From Neorhizobium galegae (lineage in GTDB: Bacteria > Pseudomonadota > Alphaproteobacteria > Rhizobiales > Rhizobiaceae), in NCBI RefSeq assembly GCF_017877055.1, contig NZ_JAGIPG010000001.1, forward strand, positions 1,550,001 through 1,614,000: 64,000 nucleotides of DNA, written 5' to 3'. Positions 30,056-39,273 of the stretch are shown here, piece by piece. A program made the position numbers and the translations under genes. The notes beneath the pieces were generated by a model, which was given only the letters and a program-made list of their open reading frames with translations, was not told the DNA's origin and made no database searches. Position 1 is the stretch's first letter. Every line of letters begins with the position of its first letter.

Positions 30056-31571
30056 GCTTACTTTTGGTGCCGAACTTGCTGATCTGCCACCTTTGCCGCT
30101 GACCACGGCGACCAAAGATGGTCATGTCTTTGCACCACGCTCGGATGTCTGGCCGCTCAGGGCCCTAGTTACGAACTCCAGAGCGTTCGACTTCAGTCGG
30201 CTCACGTCCATTAGCACGCGCATGATACACAAGTTGAAACTTGGGCTGATCTGGCATCTCGAACATTATTCATTCAGCCACGCCATGAACCTATATCAGC
30301 GGATGATTGATTTCTACTATGAGGTTCTCGCTCGGAAGAACGTTGTTGCTGATACAATCGAGCTTTCTGACATTTTAAATTATCGAGCGACTCTCAATAG
30401 TCAAACGGAGTGGAAGCTTGGCGCACTACGCATACTATTAGAGAACATAGAAGACTTCGGTTACGGATTTTGCTCGCCAGAGGTCAGAGATTATCTTCGA
30501 GAAGCGACCATCAAGGGTAATGTTAAAGGGGTATCGATCCGAACGCGCGATCCCAATGAAGGAGCTTTCTCCGATTTAGAGCTGATGTCGATCCAAGCAT
30601 CCATCAATGATGCATATGCTGACGGCAAGATAGGGTTGTACACATATGCTGCTGTCTGGTTGTTCTTGGGCTATGGTCCCAGGCCAATCCAGATCGCGGC
30701 TCTGAAAGAGAACGACCTTGTTGTTTCCGAGAATGATGGCGCACGAGCGTATGCATTGCGGATGCCTCGGGCCAAGCAATTCGGTCAGGACCCTCGGGCC
30801 GCATTTAAAACGAGATACTGCAGCAAGCAAATTGGCATGTTGTTGGAGGAAGTCATCCAGGTCAATCGCGAAAGGCGAATACGGCTTGGACTAATCGGTG
30901 ACGATTGGCCCATGTTCATGGCAAGGAAAGATGGCGAGTTGCCGGGCTTGCAGTTCCATATGTCTTCGCAACAAGTTGGCTATCTCTTGAAGGACGCAGC
31001 ATCTCGCGTGGTAGGGTTGAAAACCAACGCAAAGCGGTTCCGGATCACCCTTGCCCAGCGAGCTGTCGATGATGGCAAAGACAAACACACTGTCGCTGAG
31101 CTTCTCGATCATTCCGACACTCAGAACGTTGGCGTCTATTATGAGGCAAGCCCAGCGGTCGTACCGCGCCTTGACCGCCACCTTGCAATGGAGTTGGCAC
31201 CAATAGCGCAAGCTTTTGCCGGTGTAGTCGTAACGGTGAACGGCGAGCATGAGCGGAAGCTTGGTCCCACCAGCGGTATCTTCGACCGTTCATTGAACAA
31301 TGCCGCTGATGACGCGCTCGGCTCATGCGGACAAATGAGCTTTTGCGGACTGGCGATCCCGTTCGCCTGTTATACCTGCCGTCACTTCAAACCCTGGCTC
31401 GATGGTCCGCACGAAGAGTTCATGGCAGCGCTGATCGATGACCGGGACCGGATGATTGCAGAAGACATATCGCCGAAGCTGTACACCATTCGCGACCGGA
31501 CGATCCTAGCCGTGGCCGAGGTGATCCAGCTTTGTGCTGCGCAGCTTGACGAGGAAGAGGTCGCTGCATGA
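30048..31571 (+). CDS. Tyrosine recombinase 2 of the island, with cysteine-rich tail
   Basis: This 507-residue protein has a divergent recombinase core: LFLGYGPRPIQIAALKENDL holds the first Arg, RFRITLAQRAVDDGKDKHTVAELLDHSDTQNVGVYYEAS the second box and the tyrosine region. After the core lies a cluster CGQMSFCG...CYTCRHF (about residues 425-445) that looks like a zinc knuckle. It starts 8 bases before the end of recombinase 1 and overlaps the next gene by 4 bases (ATGA), implying translational coupling. Size and cysteine tail resemble accessory transposases of Tn554-like elements more than phage integrases; that comparison is inference. Confidence 0.8.
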   Translation: MSELTFGAELADLPPLPLTTATKDGHVFAPRSDVWPLRALVTNSRAFDFSRLTSISTRMIHKLKLGLIWHLEHYSFSHAMNLYQRMIDFYYEVLARKNVVADTIELSDILNYRATLNSQTEWKLGALRILLENIEDFGYGFCSPEVRDYLREATIKGNVKGVSIRTRDPNEGAFSDLELMSIQASINDAYADGKIGLYTYAAVWLFLGYGPRPIQIAALKENDLVVSENDGARAYALRMPRAKQFGQDPRAAFKTRYCSKQIGMLLEEVIQVNRERRIRLGLIGDDWPMFMARKDGELPGLQFHMSSQQVGYLLKDAASRVVGLKTNAKRFRITLAQRAVDDGKDKHTVAELLDHSDTQNVGVYYEASPAVVPRLDRHLAMELAPIAQAFAGVVVTVNGEHERKLGPTSGIFDRSLNNAADDALGSCGQMSFCGLAIPFACYTCRHFKPWLDGPHEEFMAALIDDRDRMIAEDISPKLYTIRDRTILAVAEVIQLCAAQLDEEEVAA

Positions 31572-33706
31572 ACGGGAACGTCGTCAAACTTTCTTCCGCT
31601 CAGATTATTCACCCCGCTGATCGCGTTCGCGAATTTATAGAGTTGGCACAGACCCAGATCGACGCGTTGATCCCGCACCATGCCTGGGGCGAGCTTGTCT
31701 GGGCAGTCGGTGACAGCTTCCTTACCAAAGGTCAAAATCGCGACAACCGCATCCTGGCCTTCGTGAACAGGGATGCGACGATCTCTAGCAAACAAGAAGT
31801 CACTGGTGAGGCCTTGCATCCGGCGATCATCGATTTTGCCAAGGCTTATTGCAGGTATTTACATGTGACCTCTCCTGTTACTTACGAAAACACTCGCAAG
31901 AGGTTGGACGCGGTCCAGTTGATCGAGGCAGCATTCCGTCAGTTGGGGCTCGACCCCGCAATCGAAAATCTGAATGTCGTTGTCCTCAACAAAGCGGTAG
32001 AAATCGCGAAGGAAGGCGTCGGTGCGGGCCGCCACTATCAGTTCGCGATTTATGTCCAGCAGGTTCATCGGTTTTGTATGGACCGCCAAGCCTTGAACGC
32101 CCCGTTTCCGTGGAAACACGGCGTCAGGAAGCCGAAGAATCGAACTGAGGAAATCGGCCAAGAAGCAAAGGAGTGGCGCGAAAAAAAGCTTCCGAGCCCA
32201 GAGGCGTTCCACGGCCTCGCTCATGTCTATCGAAACGCCGAAACGGTAAGAGACAAGCTGTTCAGCGCCGTCTGCGCGATCTGCATTGCCATTCCTATTC
32301 GTGCGCACGAAGTGCTCCAGCTTCGTCTCGACTGTGAGGTATCGGGCAAAACGAAAGCGCCTGACAGCGTTGAAGAGATCGAGACCTACGGCATTCGCGT
32401 TTGGCCGGGAAAAGGCAATCCGCCCCAAGTCAAGTGGGTTCCGACCCAGATGGTTGATCTCGTCACGGAAGCCATACAACGCCTTCGCGAAATGTGCGAG
32501 GACGCGCGAACGACCTGTCGTTGGTATGAAGAAAATGCCGGTAAGCTCTGGCTTCCGGCAGCTTCAGAACCTGCGAGGGCATCTGGGCAGCTTCCACTGA
32601 CTGATCTTCAAGAGATTTTGAAGCATGAAGCCTCCGGCGACAAGACCGGAATGCATTTGACGGCTCATTGGGTACGTCAGATTGGCATTGAACACGACGG
32701 TGGCCGTACAAGATACCAAGCGATGAAAAACGTAAGATTGGCTTCTCTAGCAAAAGCTATGCTGTCGCGGATGCCGAGGGACTTCCCGTATTACAACGGC
32801 GAGAAGGATCAGCTGTACTCTAATACGCTGTTCGTCTTGGCCGGTAATGGCATATCCGCAATCCAGAAAACGGTCCCCTTTTATGTCGAGAAAGCTACGG
32901 TCCAGGCCTTTGAACAATGGCTATCTGGTCATGATAATGGTGTTAAGCGCTCCGTATTCCAGCGTTGGAACCTAAAAGAACGCGATGGGTCGGACATTGA
33001 AATTACCACACACGCATTCAGGCACTGGCTGAACACGGTTGCGCAGTTCCGAGGGATGAGCGAACTCGACATCGCAAAATGGAGCGGTCGCGAAGCATCC
33101 CAGAACAAGGCTTACAACCACGTATCACCCGAGGAAACGTTGTCTCAAATCAGGCAGGCGCTTGATGACGGTAATGCAATCGGACCGATGTTTGAAGCCG
33201 CCAGGGTTCGAGGCGTAAACCAGCCTTTAGACCGGCGTGAGTTTACCGAAGCACAGATCGGGTCCGCTCTCCTGAGCGATTTTGGTGTATGCGTCCATGA
33301 TTATTCTCTACTTCCGTGCCAGAGCTTCGGCGACTGCCTGGGTTGCTCCGAGAACGTCTTCGTAAAGGGAGATCAGACTCATCGAGCGAAAATCGCGAAA
33401 CGCCTGACGATCACCGAAAAGCAACTGGACGACGCCCTCGTCGCAATGGGTGCAGATTACTATGGCGCGGATAAATGGGTCGAAACCCATCGGCGCAGCA
33501 TCGAGCGGATGAAACAGATGCTCACAATCCATGATGATACAAGCATTCCGGACGGTACAATGGTCAACCTGGCGGACGTTTCCCAGGATAACGCCGTCGC
33601 GATGGCTATCCGTGACCGCAAGGCCCTCGGCGACGAAGAACATGAGGTCGCCCTCGACGATGACCCTGATTTGGCTGACATCATGGCAATCATGGACGAG
33701 GATTGA
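31568..33706 (+). CDS. Large tyrosine recombinase 3 of the island
   Basis: This 712-residue recombinase has a long N-terminal region (about 220 residues) before the core. The core shows AIPIRAHEVLQLRLDCE (first Arg), TTHAFRHWLNTVAQFRGMSELDIAKWSGR and NKAYNHVS with the candidate tyrosine. The C-terminal part has a cysteine group SLLPCQSFGDCLGCSENVF (about residues 580-597) and a helical segment. Length and order are reminiscent of TnpB of Tn554 (about 630 residues). It overlaps recombinase 2 by 4 bases, and the next gene begins 3 bases after its stop. It probably acts together with the other two in one recombination complex. Confidence 0.8.
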   Translation: MNGNVVKLSSAQIIHPADRVREFIELAQTQIDALIPHHAWGELVWAVGDSFLTKGQNRDNRILAFVNRDATISSKQEVTGEALHPAIIDFAKAYCRYLHVTSPVTYENTRKRLDAVQLIEAAFRQLGLDPAIENLNVVVLNKAVEIAKEGVGAGRHYQFAIYVQQVHRFCMDRQALNAPFPWKHGVRKPKNRTEEIGQEAKEWREKKLPSPEAFHGLAHVYRNAETVRDKLFSAVCAICIAIPIRAHEVLQLRLDCEVSGKTKAPDSVEEIETYGIRVWPGKGNPPQVKWVPTQMVDLVTEAIQRLREMCEDARTTCRWYEENAGKLWLPAASEPARASGQLPLTDLQEILKHEASGDKTGMHLTAHWVRQIGIEHDGGRTRYQAMKNVRLASLAKAMLSRMPRDFPYYNGEKDQLYSNTLFVLAGNGISAIQKTVPFYVEKATVQAFEQWLSGHDNGVKRSVFQRWNLKERDGSDIEITTHAFRHWLNTVAQFRGMSELDIAKWSGREASQNKAYNHVSPEETLSQIRQALDDGNAIGPMFEAARVRGVNQPLDRREFTEAQIGSALLSDFGVCVHDYSLLPCQSFGDCLGCSENVFVKGDQTHRAKIAKRLTITEKQLDDALVAMGADYYGADKWVETHRRSIERMKQMLTIHDDTSIPDGTMVNLADVSQDNAVAMAIRDRKALGDEEHEVALDDDPDLADIMAIMDED

Positions 33707-33709
33707 TCG

Positions 33710-34168
33710 ATGGCGGAAGCTCGTCTGACCGATACCGAGGTCGACAGGATCGTCAAACTCCTGACCACCTGGCAGGGTAAGCTGAGCTGGGAGCTTTTGC
33801 TCCGGCGGGTCACGCCGTCGCTGGGTCGAGAGTTCACGCGGCAGGGGCTCGATAAACAACAGTCTATCAGCATCGCCTTTAAACAGGCCAAGGACAGGCT
33901 TCGCATCCGAGCCCTAAAATCTTCCCCGGCGAACGTCGATAGCAGGCTACCCGAGCTTGTGGCAGCAGAGAAGAGGATTGAAAACCTTCTTGCTGAGATT
34001 GGGGTCATGAAAGCAGAGAAGGATAGGCTCCTAGAGCGGTTCGCGACGTGGTTATACAACGCGCGGAGCCGAGGACTGACGCAATCCGATTTGAGCCAAC
34101 CGCTTCCGCAGATTGACCGCGATCACAGCGAGCGGAATAGCACCACAAAAGTAGGTCGCAAACGATGA
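33710..34168 (+). CDS. Small coiled-coil protein of the recombination operon
   Basis: I do not recognise this 152-residue protein as a named family. It has a basic N-terminal region (about residues 1-70) with LTDTEVDRIVKLLTTWQGKLSWELL, which could be a helical DNA-binding domain. A predicted coiled coil follows near 85-115 (PELVAAEKRIENLLAEIGVMKAEKDRLLER). It starts 3 bases after recombinase 3 and overlaps the next gene by 4 bases. Position, size and coiled coil recall TnpC, the small helper of Tn554. A helper role in recombination is inferred from context only. Confidence 0.65.
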   Translation: MAEARLTDTEVDRIVKLLTTWQGKLSWELLLRRVTPSLGREFTRQGLDKQQSISIAFKQAKDRLRIRALKSSPANVDSRLPELVAAEKRIENLLAEIGVMKAEKDRLLERFATWLYNARSRGLTQSDLSQPLPQIDRDHSERNSTTKVGRKR

Positions 34169-34572
34169 GCCTGAACCCTTTCCAACAGGTCAGCGAAGAC
34201 AACTACTCTAAACTTGAGCAGTATCTCGACCGGCTAAAGGGTGCGGGCCTCAAGCTTCCGTCGCGTGGCGGTAAGGTCAACAAGACCGCCGTCGCAACGA
34301 CTTGCGGCTTCAATCGCGAAACATTCGTCCAAAACGAGCGCTTCAACGAGCGTCTTCTCCAAGGCGTCGCTGATTTGGGTTTGGAGGAAAAGAAGGCTCC
34401 CGATGAAATATTGGACCCGACCGATACGCCGAAGCGCGATACGGCCGACAAAACCCGGATCACGCAACTTGAACAGCAATTGGCGTCCGTGCGCAGCGAG
34501 AACTACGAGCTTCGACGCCGCCTGGCACGATACGAACATTCGACCGCGACCGGAAAGAGGGTGATCCCTTGA
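34165..34572 (+). CDS. Small HTH/coiled-coil protein of the recombination operon
   Basis: This 135-residue protein has no family that I can name with certainty. The first half (residues about 12-65) contains VNKTAVATTCGFNRETFVQNERFNERLL, which looks like a helix-turn-helix. The last third is a heptad-like coiled coil, DKTRITQLEQQLASVRSENYELRRRLARYE. It overlaps both neighbours by 4 bases, so all three proteins are made at similar levels. Such small DNA-binding partners may act as directionality or targeting factors for the recombinases; this is inference from position. Confidence 0.65.
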   Translation: MSLNPFQQVSEDNYSKLEQYLDRLKGAGLKLPSRGGKVNKTAVATTCGFNRETFVQNERFNERLLQGVADLGLEEKKAPDEILDPTDTPKRDTADKTRITQLEQQLASVRSENYELRRRLARYEHSTATGKRVIP

Positions 34573-36467
34573 CGGTACTCCCTCGTGGCAAACACTTGAT
34601 CGACTTTATGGCTTCACGGCCAGAGTTCGTCGGCGTGGGCAAGGCCACGGCCAGGCGGCTCTGGGAACGCTTCAATACCGACCTTTATGCGATCCTCGGC
34701 AACGGCGACATTGATCGTCTAGCCGAGGTCTTGGACCGCAATCAGGCGGCAATCGTGATCGATGCATGGCGGACACAGCAGGCGACGGCCGACTGCGTCG
34801 TCTTCTTCGACGAGCACGGGATCGACAACCGGTTGGCGCGAAAGGCTGTGAACTTCTGGGGCGATCAGGCCGTCCGCAGCATTCTGGACAATCCGTACCG
34901 CCTTCTGACCGTTTGTACCTGGACGCAGGTCGATGACGTCGCGCTTCGGCTTGGTATGTCGAAAGACGACCCGAGAAGGCTGGTCGCGGCGGTAGAGGGC
35001 GTTCTCTATGATCGGCTGGATCGAAAACATACCTGGTGCTCCCGCTCCAAGCTCGTCAAACTGACGGCCGAGCGGCTCCGGGTGAGCCCACAAGCAGCAG
35101 GGGAAGCTGTCGAGATTGCTGTGCGGGACGGCGCTGCGATCCCGATTGACCAGGGTTATCAGCCTGCGGGCGCTGCCTACATGGAGCGGTACATCGAGGA
35201 CCGCATCCGGCGGCACATAGCTCGAACCGTCACCAGCGACCTCTTCCTCGATGGAATTCCCACAGCGCAGGTCGACACCTTTCTGCAATCGCTTGGCTCA
35301 TCGGTCCGCTTGACCGATGAGCAGGCAGCGGCGGTCAAGATGGTAATGGCCAACACGTTCTCTCTTCTCATTGGTGGCGCGGGCGTAGGAAAGACCACCG
35401 CACTTCGGGCAATCAATGCAACGGCACGGCACTTCGGAATGAAGGTCTATCAGTTGGCCGTCGCCGGAAGAGCTGCAAGCCGAATGTCGGCCTTGACCGG
35501 TCAACCAGCGCAAACAATTGCATCGTGGCTGAGAGCAGCCGCAGATGAAAAGATCGAGGTCGGACGCCAAACACTCATTATAATAGACGAAGCGTCGATG
35601 CTGGATTTGCCGACGCTATACCGTATTCTGTTTTACCTTCCGGACGACGCTCCACTGCTCCTCGTTGGCGATACCGCGCAGCTTCCGCCAATTGGCTTCG
35701 GCCTTACACTTCATCGCCTCGTCCTTGAGAACGCAGTGCCAAAGGTCGAACTCACGAGGATACTTCGGGCTTCCGAAGCCACCGGCATCCCGCAGGTCTC
35801 GGTCTCGATCCGTGAGGGTCGTCCAGAGAGGCTCGCCGAGTATGCTACAGGCTCGACGGGTTGCTCGTTCCTCACTGCCGATCCTCATCAGATGCTCGAC
35901 TGCCTGGAGGACGTCATGCACGATCTTGCCAACGAGGAGGTTCAGGTCGTGGCGGCAACCTACGGCGGTGTGGCCGGTATTGACGCCATCAATCAGCACT
36001 TCCACCAACGGAACCAGAAGCGGGGGCAGCAGAGTCAATTTGGATTTGCGGTCGGAGACCCGTGCATCTGGCTTGCGAACGATTACGACCGCCGTCTTTG
36101 GAATGGCTCGTTGGGCCAGGTGACGGGATTTGATATTCAGAATGTTCTCGTGGCTTTCGACGGGGCTCGACACCGTATCCCGGTATCTGAACTGGACCGG
36201 CTGGGTCTGGCCTATTGCATCAGCGTTCATAAGGCGCAGGGCAGCCAATTTGCCAACGTTTTGGTTCCACTGCAAAAAGTCGCCAACCTGGATCGGGCCA
36301 TGCTCTACACAGCCGTGACGAGAGCTACCGACCGGGTCATCATGGTTGGATCGCAAGCGACCTATGTGGCTACGGCAAAAGCGCGGTCCGCATCGATGGA
36401 GCGAGACGTCGCTCTTCATCTTCGCCTGCAAAGCTCTGATCTGGAAACGGGCCAGCCTTGCGGCTAG
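34569..36467 (+). CDS. RecD2-like ATP-dependent DNA helicase
   Basis: This 632-residue superfamily 1B helicase starts with helix-hairpin-helix type repeats (RPEFVGVGKATARRLWERF). It has Walker A LIGGAGVGKTTALRAI (about residue 268), Walker B LIIIDEASMLDLPTL, motif III LVGDTAQLPPIGFG and a C-terminal UvrD-like part with AYCISVHKAQGSQFANVLVPL and MLYTAVTRATDRVIMVGS. RecD2 proteins unwind DNA 5' to 3'. It begins with TTG overlapping the previous stop (TTGA) and is the sixth gene of the recombination operon. A helicase bound to a recombinase trio is unusual; it might process element DNA during excision or replication. Confidence 0.9.
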   Translation: MTVLPRGKHLIDFMASRPEFVGVGKATARRLWERFNTDLYAILGNGDIDRLAEVLDRNQAAIVIDAWRTQQATADCVVFFDEHGIDNRLARKAVNFWGDQAVRSILDNPYRLLTVCTWTQVDDVALRLGMSKDDPRRLVAAVEGVLYDRLDRKHTWCSRSKLVKLTAERLRVSPQAAGEAVEIAVRDGAAIPIDQGYQPAGAAYMERYIEDRIRRHIARTVTSDLFLDGIPTAQVDTFLQSLGSSVRLTDEQAAAVKMVMANTFSLLIGGAGVGKTTALRAINATARHFGMKVYQLAVAGRAASRMSALTGQPAQTIASWLRAAADEKIEVGRQTLIIIDEASMLDLPTLYRILFYLPDDAPLLLVGDTAQLPPIGFGLTLHRLVLENAVPKVELTRILRASEATGIPQVSVSIREGRPERLAEYATGSTGCSFLTADPHQMLDCLEDVMHDLANEEVQVVAATYGGVAGIDAINQHFHQRNQKRGQQSQFGFAVGDPCIWLANDYDRRLWNGSLGQVTGFDIQNVLVAFDGARHRIPVSELDRLGLAYCISVHKAQGSQFANVLVPLQKVANLDRAMLYTAVTRATDRVIMVGSQATYVATAKARSASMERDVALHLRLQSSDLETGQPCG

Positions 36468-36916
36468 CCCGTCATCGTTCACACGGTCATCGCCGTCCCC
36501 GGCTGTACCGTACCGAATCGGTATCATGGAAATCGTTCACTGCAAATATCCTAGCCGGTGAATGGCGGGCTTGCCCGCCAGAGGGGCGGCAATGAGCCCC
36601 TGTCTTCACTTTAAAAGGGCCGGAGACTGAGCTGCAAGCACTGACGTCCAGAATTGGCAGGCGACACTATTCTGCACCAAGTAAAATGCGCCTCGTGATC
36701 TCTGATGGCACCAGTGTACAATTCGAATTGGTCTTCGAAGATCAGCAATAATAGCTAATTTTGGCGAATATGGCCGGGGCGATTTTTTTGTCGGGTATAA
36801 CTGGTGGTTGATCGTAATCGAGCGAAGTGTAACGTTGTTGTAGTACGCGGATGATTCCCTCTATCAACATGATGTTGGTTGTAAACAATCGGATAGGGAG
36901 GCGTGTTCAGTGACAT
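36468..36916. other. Intergenic region between recombination operon and cargo
   Basis: No convincing gene is present. A hairpin GGCGGGC-TT-GCCCGCC at 36564-36579, about 100 bases after the helicase gene, may end that operon. An imperfect inverted repeat overlaps the helicase stop. The A+T-rich stretch 36,780-36,900, with GGGAGG at 36,896, probably carries the promoter and ribosome site of the toxin-antitoxin pair. TGTAAAC, the core of the end repeats, occurs once at 36880-36886. Confidence 0.5.
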
Positions 36917-37237
36917 TTGGGCAAGACCGATTTGCAATTGACATACATATCCACAGCCATTCGGCAAGTGACGCTGGACAGCGAGGTCGCGCGGCAGCTA
37001 CTCGGCCCGCAGCGTGCAAGCATCTATCAAGGCCTGATCGCTGACCTTCGGGAAGCCGACTTCTTAGGCGAGGTTCCCGGGGACCGGCTCGTTCAGGATA
37101 CTGACAAGGGTCTTCTGGTATCATTTGATATCGGAGATCGGACTGCCCTGGTGGTTGAACCACTGGATAATGATTGGCAAAGCGCTCACCGGGTTTTGCT
37201 GCGGAACATAAATCGCGATCAAGAGGTCATTGTATGA
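36917..37237 (+). CDS. HigB/RelE-like toxin candidate (killer-suppression family)
   Basis: This protein of about 100 residues has a frame without an ATG; TTG at 36917, 36932 or 36938 must be used, and GGGAGG lies upstream. The pattern LREADFLGEVPGDRLVQD, then GLLVSFDIGDRTALVVEP and WQSAHRVLLRNINRD, follows RelE/HigB-fold toxins, in which a compact beta sheet acts as an mRNA interferase. Similarity is distant, so the activity is inferred. The downstream HigA/ImmA-like gene overlaps it by 4 bases (ATGA), the toxin-first order typical of higBA modules. It would serve island maintenance or abortive infection. Confidence 0.6.
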   Translation: MGKTDLQLTYISTAIRQVTLDSEVARQLLGPQRASIYQGLIADLREADFLGEVPGDRLVQDTDKGLLVSFDIGDRTALVVEPLDNDWQSAHRVLLRNINRDQEVIV

Positions 37238-38334
37238 GCTTTGAGCCGAATTGGGCTTCCGCGCCCGGCGCGACCATCATTCGCCTAATGGACGCGAAAG
37301 AGATACCTTTCGACGATATGGCGTCAGGACTTGGTCTTTCAGAGACCCAACTCCAGGCTCTTATTGACGGGCGTGCCCGGATCGATGGACAGTTGGCCTC
37401 GGCTCTTTCAGAGAATCTTGGTTCGACGCCACGCTTTTGGCTGGCACGCGACAAAACGTATGTTGAGGAACTCTCGCGCCTAGCCCCAGACAGCGGTAAT
37501 GTCTCCCAGTGGATCAAATCTCTGCCGATCCGTTCCATGAGAAAATATGGATGGGTCGATGCAAATCGTGGAGAGGACGCCATTTTGGCTTCCGCCCTCC
37601 GCTTTTTCGGCTGCGATGACCTTCTTTCCTGGAATGCCAAGTATTCGGCAGGCGTGGGGGTTGTTGCTTTCCGTACCTCATTTGCGTTCGAAGCAAATGA
37701 AATGGCCACCCTTGTATGGTTGCGTGCTGGGGAAAGCCAGGCTGAAAGGTTAGACTTGCCAGAATATGACCGGCAGGCATTTATCGATCTTTTGCCTCGC
37801 TTACGCCGGTTATCGGCATTCAAGCATCCGAAAACATTCCTTCCTCGACTGATCGAGGCATGCCGTGCGGTGGGTGTCGCAGTCACGACCGCCCGAGCGC
37901 CGGAAGGCTGCCGCGCCAGTGGAGCATCGTGGGTTCTGAGTTCGCGGCATCCGATCATTCATCTCAGCTTCCGACACCTGTCGGAGGACCACTTCTGGTT
38001 CACCTTCTTCCACGAAGCGGCTCACGTCGTGCTGCATGGGGAAGAACACATTGACGTCGATGGAAGCAATCCGTCGATGGAAACCAATTCAGCAAAAGAA
38101 GACGAGGCTGACGAGTTCGCGCAGCGCCTTTTGGTTTCGCCCGAAGCGCTCGACGATTTGAAGCGGAATCCCGCTCCGAGAAGGATATTAGCGGCCGCCC
38201 GACATCTTGGCGTGACGGCAGGTATCATCATCGGCCAGCTGGAAAAGGTGGGTGCACTCCCACCAGGTCGCTTGAATAGAATGAAACATCGCTACAGATG
38301 GTCTGAAGACGCGTTCTTTCCTGAATCCGCTTGA
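37234..38334 (+). CDS. HigA-like antitoxin fused to an ImmA/IrrE metallopeptidase
   Basis: This 366-residue protein has an N-terminal XRE helix-turn-helix of HigA type (residues about 15-75: IPFDDMASGLGLSETQLQALIDGRA, then LASALSENLGSTPRFWLARDKTY). The C-terminal ImmA/IrrE domain has the zinc motif HEAAH at residues 260-264 and DEADEFAQRLLVSPEAL later. ImmA/IrrE proteases cleave repressors or antitoxins in response to stress. In these fusions the HTH represses the operon and neutralises the toxin. ATG at 37234 overlaps the toxin stop. It is convergent with the next gene, whose stop is 4 bases away. Confidence 0.85.
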   Translation: MSFEPNWASAPGATIIRLMDAKEIPFDDMASGLGLSETQLQALIDGRARIDGQLASALSENLGSTPRFWLARDKTYVEELSRLAPDSGNVSQWIKSLPIRSMRKYGWVDANRGEDAILASALRFFGCDDLLSWNAKYSAGVGVVAFRTSFAFEANEMATLVWLRAGESQAERLDLPEYDRQAFIDLLPRLRRLSAFKHPKTFLPRLIEACRAVGVAVTTARAPEGCRASGASWVLSSRHPIIHLSFRHLSEDHFWFTFFHEAAHVVLHGEEHIDVDGSNPSMETNSAKEDEADEFAQRLLVSPEALDDLKRNPAPRRILAAARHLGVTAGIIIGQLEKVGALPPGRLNRMKHRYRWSEDAFFPESA

Positions 38335-38338
38335 AGCA

Positions 38339-39271
38339 TTACCCTTTAAAGTAGATATATTTGTCTGGTGACTTCTGCCAGTTGCAGAGGCTGTCCTCTA
38401 TCACCTGTTTGCCGGTCTGAAGATAGTTGTCTAAGCCATCGACGCGAGGTGATAGCGAGATGGCCGATGCTGCGTGATTGGTTGAATTATAAAAAAGCAG
38501 CTTCGCGCCGGAGAGTGGGCCGGTCGCCCCGACGATATAAGCGCTCCCTGCTTCGATTGGAGCTAAGTCGAGTTTCGATAGCATTGTCAGAAAATCGAAT
38601 TTCCCCAGGCGACCAAAGCCGTGGACGGCATTCAGCGAGCGGTACAGTTCATCAAAGACCTCCGTCGGGTTTTGGCCAACACGCTGGTGGGTGCTCTGGA
38701 TGAGCTGCGCGAAGCCGCCGACCTTGAACTGCCAATCGTAATATGTGTCGAACACCGCCGAAATGGCAGCCGGTTTCTTTGATTGGTATTGGCGGTGGTT
38801 CGAATATCTGCCGGATTTGGTGGGGTCAGCGAGAGCGGTCTGGTTTTGAACCAGCATCTGATTGAAAGTGGCCTGATTGTTACCGTAGGTCACGACGTCC
38901 CAAACCGGACCTGCGCCGAACGAACCAAGGATATTGGCTGCCAATTTCCATCCGTCGAGAACGTGCTTGCCAAAGTGGGTCGCGACAAACGCCATCCACA
39001 CAGCCTCGTCACGTTTGCCTAACTTGCCAAGACGAGCGGCAGCTCGGATCGGATCAAACAACAGGTCGTGGGGATCATCTCGCGAAGGATCGATTTTAGC
39101 CGTCGTCAGCAGCTTCATGTACTCAATCCGACGCAGGCTGGAGATCAGCTGATCAAGCCAGGTATCCTTCCGAGCTGCGGTCGACAGGCCCGCCAGTTTG
39201 CCATGAGCTTGCTCATAAGCGGTGATAGCCGCGTCAAGCTGGGCTCGCCGATCATAATGTGCGCGTTGCAA
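38339..39271 (-). CDS. Alpha-glutamyl/putrescinyl-thymine pyrophosphorylase-like protein (clade 3 type)
   Basis: This 310-residue, mostly helical protein resembles, as I recall the family, the aGPT-PPlase clade 3 group. The landmarks are FDPIRAAARLGKLGKRDEAVWMAFVATHFGKH, then SNHRQYQSKK, YRSLNAVHGFGRLGKFDFLTML, the loop GATGPLSGAKLLF and the tail EDSLCNWQKSPDKYIYFKG. Related phage enzymes were predicted by comparative genomics to help convert 5-hydroxymethylpyrimidines in DNA into hypermodified bases. The gene starts with TTG only 2 bases after the stop of the TS-like gene, so the two are coupled. No catalytic role is proven for clade 3. Family identity rests on motif memory, not a search. 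Confidence 0.6.
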   Translation of the reverse strand: MQRAHYDRRAQLDAAITAYEQAHGKLAGLSTAARKDTWLDQLISSLRRIEYMKLLTTAKIDPSRDDPHDLLFDPIRAAARLGKLGKRDEAVWMAFVATHFGKHVLDGWKLAANILGSFGAGPVWDVVTYGNNQATFNQMLVQNQTALADPTKSGRYSNHRQYQSKKPAAISAVFDTYYDWQFKVGGFAQLIQSTHQRVGQNPTEVFDELYRSLNAVHGFGRLGKFDFLTMLSKLDLAPIEAGSAYIVGATGPLSGAKLLFYNSTNHAASAISLSPRVDGLDNYLQTGKQVIEDSLCNWQKSPDKYIYFKG

Positions 39272-39273
39272 AT

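Noticed and set aside
36880..36886. Internal TGTAAAC, taken as a possible third attachment site separating module and cargo
   Set aside because: A 7-base match is expected about once or twice by chance in a region of this size.
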